64,000 nt of DNA from Cacajao melanocephalus (Eukaryota; Chordata; Mammalia; Primates; Pitheciidae): positions 1 through 64,000 of the forward strand of contig CAUYLG010075543.1 in NCBI GenBank assembly GCA_963573385.1, read 5' to 3'. Every line of letters starts with the position of its first letter. Position 1 is the first letter of the stretch. Positions 55,370 to 64,000 of this stretch are shown here, in pieces. The notes under the pieces were generated by a model, which was not told the origin of the DNA, made no database searches, and was given only the letters and a program-made list of their open reading frames with translations. The translations under genes and the position numbers were made by a program.

Positions 55370-56220
55370 CTGCTCAAGGCCTTCAGTCCTGGAGAGCTGC
55401 AAGCCCCCCAGGCTCTCAGGCTGTTGGTCTGCAGGACAGATCCGCTTTGTTGGCTATCTGGGTGTCTGATAGCCAACCTTCAGCCCGCCTGGGTGGGAGT
55501 CTCCCAGCTGAGCTGGTTCTCAGTAGATGAGACTTTCCCAGTGAAGGCTGTTTTCCCCATATCCCTTTGTCTCCACTCTGTTTACTATGTAAACTTTGTC
55601 TGGTTGGCTCTCTCAGTGAAAGATCAAAGGGGAATTACCTGTTAATAGTGTTTACTCTGGGCCCAGAACCTAAAGCTTTTATCATTCATATAACCACTCT
55701 TAACCGTGTTAATTATCCACAAGAGTGTTAGCTTAGTGCCTCTGGTATGAATAAAGGTGCGGACAGACAGAGGGTCTTGGTGGATTGGTTGCATCTCGCT
55801 CTCTGAAAGCAGCCAGCAGCCATCCCTAGCCTACTTGAAACACTGTTAGGATGTGAGAGTGCATTCGTTCGTCTGTCGTTGAGTCAGGGTCTGCAGGTCA
55901 GACTTCTGCAGGCGGTGACCCACGTCTCAGGTGGTGACCCTGACATGATTGAGGACACAGAAAGTGAAGGTGATCAAGAAGCTACAGACAGGTGGGATAG
56001 TCCAGCAGTCAGTCCCAGGAGGGCGATTGGACCTATGCCAAGTGGAATGAAGCCAGATGTGGGAGAGAAAATTGCAGGGTCTTCTTCTCACGTGAGACCC
56101 TCACTCCTCCTTTATCTGGAGCAGGTTTGCTTCTCTCTGAGATGTCTGCACAGGGCTGTGTCCACGCATGTGCCAGTAGACATACCTATATATCTATATG
56201 TGTCTATATGAGATACATAT
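55370..56220 (+). other. Possible decayed LTR end and ERV leader
   Basis: ATGAATAAAGGTGCGGACAG looks like a polyadenylation signal and R region, followed by GCATCTCGCTCTCTGAAAG. CAGGTGGTGACCCTGACATG lies where a primer-binding site would be, and a 110-residue frame follows. This resembles an LTR-to-leader junction, but no family was recognised and it may be coincidental. Confidence 0.3.
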
Positions 56221-58650
56221 AGGGATTGTATTTAAGAATAATTTACTACTCAAGCAAAAGTGTGCAAGGGCCTGCATTTATCAGCGATCATTGTGTGCTG
56301 TCGGCCTACTCACTGGGTTGGGCTTGCACTGATAGTGCCATACTTTGGTGGTGCTGTGATTCCTGACACATAACTATTCTATTCACCAGCTGAGTACCTC
56401 TGGAAATTGTGCTTTACGTTGTCAGGTTTACCTGAGGGTGGTTTTTCTTTCCTTAATAGCGTAGCTTCTGCAGAGAGCATCACATGTGTTTCACTCAGTT
56501 CTCCCTGGATCCCTTTGGCTTCTGAAGCCTGCCCCAGCTAATTTCCCATAAAGAGTGCCTTCAGGCCACTGGATCAACTTTCTGTCACCAGGAAGGGTCA
56601 TAGAAAGGCTCATGGGCCTGGGAGTTTATGTCCCTCCATACAGTGGCTCACTGCCAGTGACTGATGGTTCTGGCATGAGAAAGCTCAATTCTCATCCCAG
56701 GGTCTCTTTATGAGGCAGCTAATCTAAGAATGGTGCAGTGGCTCAACTGCACACGTGTGGGTTAGCCTGCTGAAGGTCAAATTCCAACTCCAGCTGACCA
56801 CGATGTTAATTGAGAAGGTGAGCTGAACATGCTGTTTGTGAAACAGGGTTGTGATGAATATTAAATTAAATGATCTCTGTGACATCCCCCGATTTAGTGC
56901 CTGGAGACAGCAAGGACTCCATGTACAGCGGTGACCCTATTATCATGCAAAGGACATGAGGTAGCTTCTCTAGCCTGTTGCCACTTCTGATGTTCTAAGA
57001 AAGGAACGTTCCTATAGGGTGTCAGTCACAGCCTGGTTGGCAAGGCTTACTTTTTGGGGGGAAAAACACAAGCCCAGGTGAGCCAGAATGCGTTAATATG
57101 CATTAATGTGCATGCCTGGTCATGTGGAAGCAAAACGTGCTGCCAGAAAATGGGCAGAGGCCAGCATGGCAGACAGTAGTGCAGGGAGCGGCCAGTGAGA
57201 GGTCTGTGTAGTGTGTGTGTGTGTATTTGTGTGTGTGGGTGATCATGAGAGACACATAGTTTTTCCCAGATCATAAATGAAACAGAGGGAGAGGAATGCT
57301 CTCGGAGCAATCTCTCATGCCTCGGCTTTCTGCTGATTTGCAAACGTCATCTTTCAAGGCTACCAAATGAAGCCTCTTTTAGTTTTGGGAACAAAGGGAC
57401 TGAAAGAAATTTACAGGTTTTGTTGTGGGATGGGTGGCGGAGAAGAACAAAATTTACCCAGTCATGCAATCCTTCCAAGACTAGGGCTTCAGAAATTGAG
57501 GGCATGAAATTTTGCAGGAGTGAGACAAAGGCTGGATTTGAGGAGGGACAGGCATGACTGGCTTCAAATAGATTGTCTTTTCTCAAGGAAGCCTGTCTGA
57601 TGTGTTAGGGAGAAGCTGAATTGAGGTTAGTGGAGGCAAATATTAAAAATGAAGCTTCACATTTTATGATTCTGGTGCTCAGGCTGAAAGGGATCAGAAA
57701 TGATAAATTCTTTGTGACATCTGGGTGTTTGGATGATTTCCTTCTCACCTGCAGCCTGACTCACTCAGGAGTCAGATGTGGGTTTCTGCATGCAGCCCAG
57801 CAAGCTTCACAAACACTCCTTCAGCTGCTGTTGATGTGTAACGATCATGGCCAACCTATTGAACACTGATGATGCAGGCCACAATGAGGCTCTGTGTTCA
57901 AGGCTTTATTCTATGATTATTTTGGTCATTTGCACAAATGCATTAAATTAATAAGCTCAAATATTATTCTCATTTGATTTATGCATTAACAGGCTCAGAG
58001 AAGAAAAGTGATTTGCTCAAAGCCACGCAGCTTGAGAGTAATAAAGCTAGGATTTGAACTCAAATTTTAACCTGGTTCGTATTAGCGGTGTATTCTGACT
58101 CTTGTGCAATATAGTAAAAAATAAATCTTCAGTTACATCAGGAAACCAGTGCAAAACTTCCATGATTTCTATTTTTTTTTGAAACAGAAGAAAAGTCACA
58201 ATAAATATAACATTTGATATATCAGTTATCCACATTGTAATTCTATGGTAATTACTTAAAAATGGCAACATTATTTATAATTTCCTAATTCATACAGAAA
58301 ATATGTAAATAAACATTTTCTAATTTGAAATAAGAAAATATAAAACAGACAAGACACACAGAAAAACAAAAGCAGGTAAGTTGACAGCCCAAATATATTA
58401 AGAATCGCATTACATGTAAGGAGACTGAATCTAACAATTAAAACAAAAAAAAACGCTACTTTGAATTAAAATGAAATTATATTCATAGGAGACTCATTTA
58501 AAACAGAGACAAAGATTGAAAAAGTTCTACCATGCAAACAATACCAAAGAAAGATTGTGTGTCCAGAAAAATATTTGACAAAGCAGTCTTTACAATAAAG
58601 CATGCAACTAGAGTTAAGAAGACTTCATAAAAGTTTAAAATAATTGAGAA
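56221..58650. other. Mostly unassigned intron
   Basis: A MIR-like stretch lies near 56770-56930, a GT run at 57208-57240, and an antisense MIR at 57960-58110. No gene. Confidence 0.4.
57960..58110 (-). repeat. MIR, antisense
   Basis: ACAGGCTCAGAGAAGAAAAG, TGATTTGCTCAAAGCCACGC, AGCTTGAGAGTAATAAAGC and TAGGATTTGAACTCAAA are the antisense MIR order. Confidence 0.85.
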
Positions 58651-58661
58651 GACAGAATGTT

Positions 58662-58832
58662 GTTTTTTTTTTTTGACACAGATTCTCACTCTGTCAACCA
58701 GGTTGGAGTGCAGTGGCATGATCTCAGCTCACTGCTACCTCTGCCTCCCAGGCTCAAGTGATCTCTCACCTTAGCCTCCCAAGCTGCTAGGACTACAGGC
58801 ATGTGTCATCATGCCTGGCTAATTTTTGTATT
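58662..58832 (-). mobile_element. 5'-truncated Alu, antisense
   Basis: Tail and right arm present; homology stops after GCCTGGCTAATTTTTGTATT. Confidence 0.9.
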
Positions 58833-58914
58833 AATACCACAATTTCTTATGATTATCGGAGATGTTATCCCTGCTCATTCCCCAGTCCCTTGATGTCAGT
58901 TAGGTTGCTAAGGT

Positions 58915-59150
58915 CATTGCAGACAGAGCAGGTTGGAGCAGGGCCCTGGCTTTAGTACTATCCCTACTGCTTCCCAACTCTGCCCCTAGATGAGTAGGTT
59001 TATGTCTCTGAGCTTCAGTTTTGTCGTCTCTACGGCAAAGATCATAACGTCTCCCTCACAAGGCTGCTGTTGGAATTAAAGTAGGGACTCATAGCTATAA
59101 ATCAGTTTGCATAATAGTTCACACATAACAAATGCCCATCAAATATTAAT
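58915..59150 (+). repeat. MIR
   Basis: GAGCAGGGCCCTGGCTTTAG, CCAACTCTGCCCC, CTCTGAGCTTCAGTTTTGTC, CTCACAAGGCTGCTGTTGGA and AACAAATGCCCATCAAATAT. Confidence 0.75.
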
Positions 59151-59357
59151 CATAACGACAGCTTAGGTCTTCTTACTCCTTCCACAAAGACCGTTTCTTA
59201 CATAGTTTTATGTCACAATACTTTTAGCTACTATATGACCCTAAGATAATACTCATCCATCCCTTTGACGACTGTTAGGGCAAAAAAGAATGTACAGGCA
59301 ATTTAAAGAAGGAGACATGCAAATGGCCATTAAATATGAAAATAAAATGAAATGCAT

Positions 59358-59714
59358 TGATATGGTTTGGGTGTGTCCCCACCCAAATCTCATCTAGAAT
59401 TGTATCTCCCAGAATTCCTGTGTGTTGTGGGAGGGACCCAGTGGAGATAACTGAATAATGGGGACTGGTCTTCCCTCTGCTGTTCTCATGATAGTAAGTC
59501 TCATGTGATCTGATGGGTTTATCCAGGGTTTCCACTTCTGCTTCTTCCTCATTTTCTCTCTTGCTGCCACCATGTGAGACCTGCCTTTCACCCTCCGCCA
59601 TGATGGTGAGGCCTCCCCAGCCACGTGGAACTGTGAATCCATTAACCTCTTTCTTTTGTAAATTGCCCAGTCTCAGGTATGTCTTTATCAGTAGCGTGAA
59701 AATGGATGAATACA
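59358..59714 (+). mobile_element. THE1-like solo LTR (MaLR)
   Basis: TGATATGGTTTGGGTGTGTC, GTGTGTTGTGGGAGGGACCC, CTCATGTGATCTGATGGG, CGCCATGATGGTGAGGCC, ACGTGGAACTGTGAATCCAT and TATGTCTTTATCAGTAGC. The complete LTR order is kept. The 146-residue minus-strand frame at 59275-59715 is a shadow of it. Confidence 0.9.
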
Positions 59715-60050
59715 CTCACTAACACTTAACAGACAGCAAATTAAAACCATGAACCAAGCTGATAATAGCAAATCTTGTCCAGTTGTGAAAAATTATGGGG
59801 TATTACGTCTGTTTAGGTGAATTGGCAGAGTTACAATGCAGTAACTATTTGGTAGTATCTATCAAATTGTTAAGTAGGTAAACCCTCTAGCCTTTCAAGT
59901 TAACCTCTTCTAATACCTTGAGAAAAACTCACATGCATGTATAATGGACAAACCCAGAAACACATCCCATCACTGTTGACTGAATTGAAAAGTTGGAAAC
60001 CGCCAGTGTCTGTCACTGACAGAAGAGGCTGACAAACATTTATAGCTCTG

Positions 60051-61169
<1,119 letters not shown>

Positions 61170-61360
61170 TCTGAATCCATAGTTGGGTTCAGATATTGTT
61201 TCTGTAAATTACTTCTTGTGCCCTCTGGTGTGCTATTTGACATCTCTGGTCCTTGGTTTTATGCATCTGTAAAATGAGTTTTAAAATAGTATGTTCCTCA
61301 GGCAACTGTGATAATGCTAAAATGCATTAACATTAGAAAGGGCTTAGATAAGACTCGTGT
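61170..61360 (+). repeat. MIR
   Basis: GGGTTCAGATATTGTTTCTG, TTTGACATCTCTGGTCCTTG, GCATCTGTAAAATGAGTTTT and GTGATAATGCTAAAATGC. Confidence 0.7.
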
Positions 61361-61409
61361 GCAGGGAGCATGCCCCCGGGTCCTGTGGATGTTATCCTCC
61401 TTAGAATAA

Positions 61410-61500
61410 TCTCCCTACTAGACTGTGAGGACATTGAGAGCCGAGTTTCTGCCATTTACTTTTACATTTCCATTGGCACTGAGCACAAGCTAACTAGGTA
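61410..61500 (+). repeat. L2 3' fragment
   Basis: CTACTAGACTGTGAGGACAT then GAGAGCCGAGTTTCTG and TTGGCACTGAGCACAAG. Short and diverged. Confidence 0.45.
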
Positions 61501-62059
61501 AATAGCAGAACTTTCCTAACAGATGGGATTCTTTTCATTTCTAGTTCTGTGGAGTAGAAAAAGAATGCTCTATTAACTAAGAGTGACAAAGGGTCTTAAT
61601 ACGGTCTCTCTCTCTCGGTGTGTTATCAATGAGACACATTATCGAGAAAAGAAAAAAAGGAATAAAAAGAATTCCAATGGTGTGCATTTTCTAGGCCAGG
61701 CATTTATCTGGTGCATTGGTATTGGGTGTTTCATTTTGTTTCAAGTTGGAACGAAATAATGACTTTGTGCTCACTCAGAATTGCTCCTGTAGGACCCTTG
61801 GGTGAGCTTATTTGTTTTTCCCCATCTGGCTGCCCACAGGGGTCAGAACACTTCTCTTCCTTTAAACCTGGGACTGTAGGGGGTGGGAGGGAGACAGCAG
61901 GGTCACTGTGGTACTGCAGGGTGAGACAGGTGTTGCCTGAGCAGGAAGGGACAGAAGGAAGACAGGTTTACCTCCAGGCTACTTGCACATAGGCATTCTT
62001 AAAACACTTTAAGATCATGGGACAGGGAGTCAAAATACCTTATAGCATGGTCTTCTATG
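61501..62059. other. Unassigned intron
   Basis: Nothing recognised. Confidence 0.4.
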
Positions 62060-62061
62060 TG

Positions 62062-62286
62062 GTCACTTAAAAAATTGATCACATAGAGGTACAGGAGTAG
62101 AATGGCAGACACCAGAGATTGAAAAGCGGGTGTGCTGGTGGGAGAGCTGGGGACTGAAGAGAACTTGGTTAATGGGTACAAGCAGATAGATAGAAGGACT
62201 AAGTTCTAACGGTTCATAACAGAGTAGGTTGACTATAGTTAACAACAATATATTGGATATTTGCAAATAGCTGGAAAAGAGGACTT
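62062..62286 (+). mobile_element. L1 3' UTR, sense, left part (outer element of a nest)
   Basis: ATCACATAGAGGTACAGGAG, TAGAATGGCAGACACCAGAG, TTGGTTAATGGGTACAAGC, GTAGGTTGACTATAGTTAAC and AATATATTGGATATTTGCAA, ending AGAGGACTT. It resumes at 63469. Confidence 0.85.
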
Positions 62287-63468
<1,182 letters not shown>

Positions 63469-63620
63469 AGAGGACTTGAAAGGCACCCAATACATAGGAT
63501 TGATAAACCCTTGGGTGATGGATATCCTGAACAGCATGACTTGACCATTACACATTCTACATGTAACAAAATTTCACACGTACCCCACAAATATGTACAA
63601 ATACAATGTAGCAAAAACAT
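63469..63620 (+). mobile_element. L1 3' UTR end, sense, right part (outer element)
   Basis: CTTGGGTGATGGATATCCTG, CATGACTTGACCATTACACA, TTCTACATGTAACAAAATTT and CCCCACAAATATGTACAAAT are the typical L1M 3' end, continuing the element broken at 62286. Confidence 0.85.
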
Positions 63621-64000
63621 TTTGTAAAGAATGTAAATGAAACATCTATTTCCTAAGCTAGTAAGATGTTTGGATTATTTTAAAATTGTGCATTAGTCAT
63701 ATGACCTTGAACAAAACTGTTACTTCTGTTGGCTTCGTTTTTCCCCTCTGCAAAACTAGGACGTGAATTAAGTGATTTCTGAAAGTCTCTTAAGATTGAA
63801 AATGCTGGAATTATATCATCTGCATACAATTCAGCAAAGTGTTATTGACTGCTTCACATGTATACAATGCCCTATGCACGGAAAAATCAGAACTTAACAC
63901 ACACGGGTGAAATCTTACTGCATCTGTGAACCTTTCTAGCTTGGCCAGTATAAGACGTCAGAGGATGTGGCACTGCACCACATTGATGCGAACCCTGAGG
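63621..64000. other. Unassigned intron to the window end
   Basis: No DNER exon or other gene recognised. The last 50 bases show no splice signal linked to an EGF frame. Confidence 0.4.

Noticed and set aside
59275..59715. 146-residue minus-strand open frame
   Set aside because: Lies almost entirely within a THE1-like LTR read backwards.
63941..64000. Possible next DNER exon at the window end
   Set aside because: No EGF cysteine spacing and no convincing acceptor; the expected continuation of the split module is absent.

Overview
The window is primate nuclear DNA, almost certainly human or a close catarrhine relative. It is AT-rich intronic sequence packed with Alu elements, L1 copies of several ages, MIR/L2 fragments, hAT and Tigger DNA transposons and ERVL/MaLR remnants. 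There is no bacterial gene organisation, no tRNA or rRNA and no CRISPR. Only one piece of host protein-coding sequence could be supported: a 154-nt internal exon on the + strand at 25098-25251. It encodes the end of one EGF-like module and most of the next, and I recognise it as an exon of DNER (Delta/Notch-like EGF repeat containing), a neuronal transmembrane Notch ligand. The rest of the window is the intron upstream (at least 25.1 kb) and downstream (at least 38.7 kb) of that exon, as expected for a very large neuronal gene.

Layout. 1-12 kb: Alus, a hAT-Charlie element with a decayed transposase (3.15-4.89 kb) that was itself hit by an Alu, an old antisense L1 (5.9-6.7 kb), a MER1-type hAT element (11.3-11.6 kb) and a strong hairpin just before it. 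12-25 kb: MIR/L2 fragments, an MLT1-like LTR split by an Alu, an unexplained 30-bp direct repeat 749 bp apart (17.84/18.59 kb), a MER5-type element and a + strand L1 ORF2 remnant. 25.1 kb: the DNER exon, with an antisense L1 carrying an Alu starting about 50 bp downstream. 27-32 kb: a long L2, an old L1, a MER2-like Tigger element with an internal tandem duplication, a THE1 LTR and a CA microsatellite. 32.8-33.8 kb: three Alus in a stack. 34.7-35.7 kb: an antisense ERVL pol fossil (RNase H and integrase). 36.2-39 kb: a pile-up of three L1s. 41-48.5 kb: more L1s, including a textbook 5'-inverted ('twin-primed') L1 inside an older L1. 49-64 kb: Alus, an LTR with TATA- and octamer-like motifs, a second THE1 LTR, MIR fragments, and at 62.1-63.6 kb an L1-in-L1 nest with an Alu inside the inner L1.

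Nothing here forms a novel operon-like or defence system. The coherent biology is one exon of a Notch-pathway gene embedded in transposon strata. The most useful observations concern how those strata nest, the inverted Alu pair that brackets the exon, and a few small structures (hairpin, direct repeat, palindromes) that the repeats do not explain. Repeat family names come from remembered consensus features, not a database search, and repeat edges are approximate unless a target-site duplication (TSD) is quoted.
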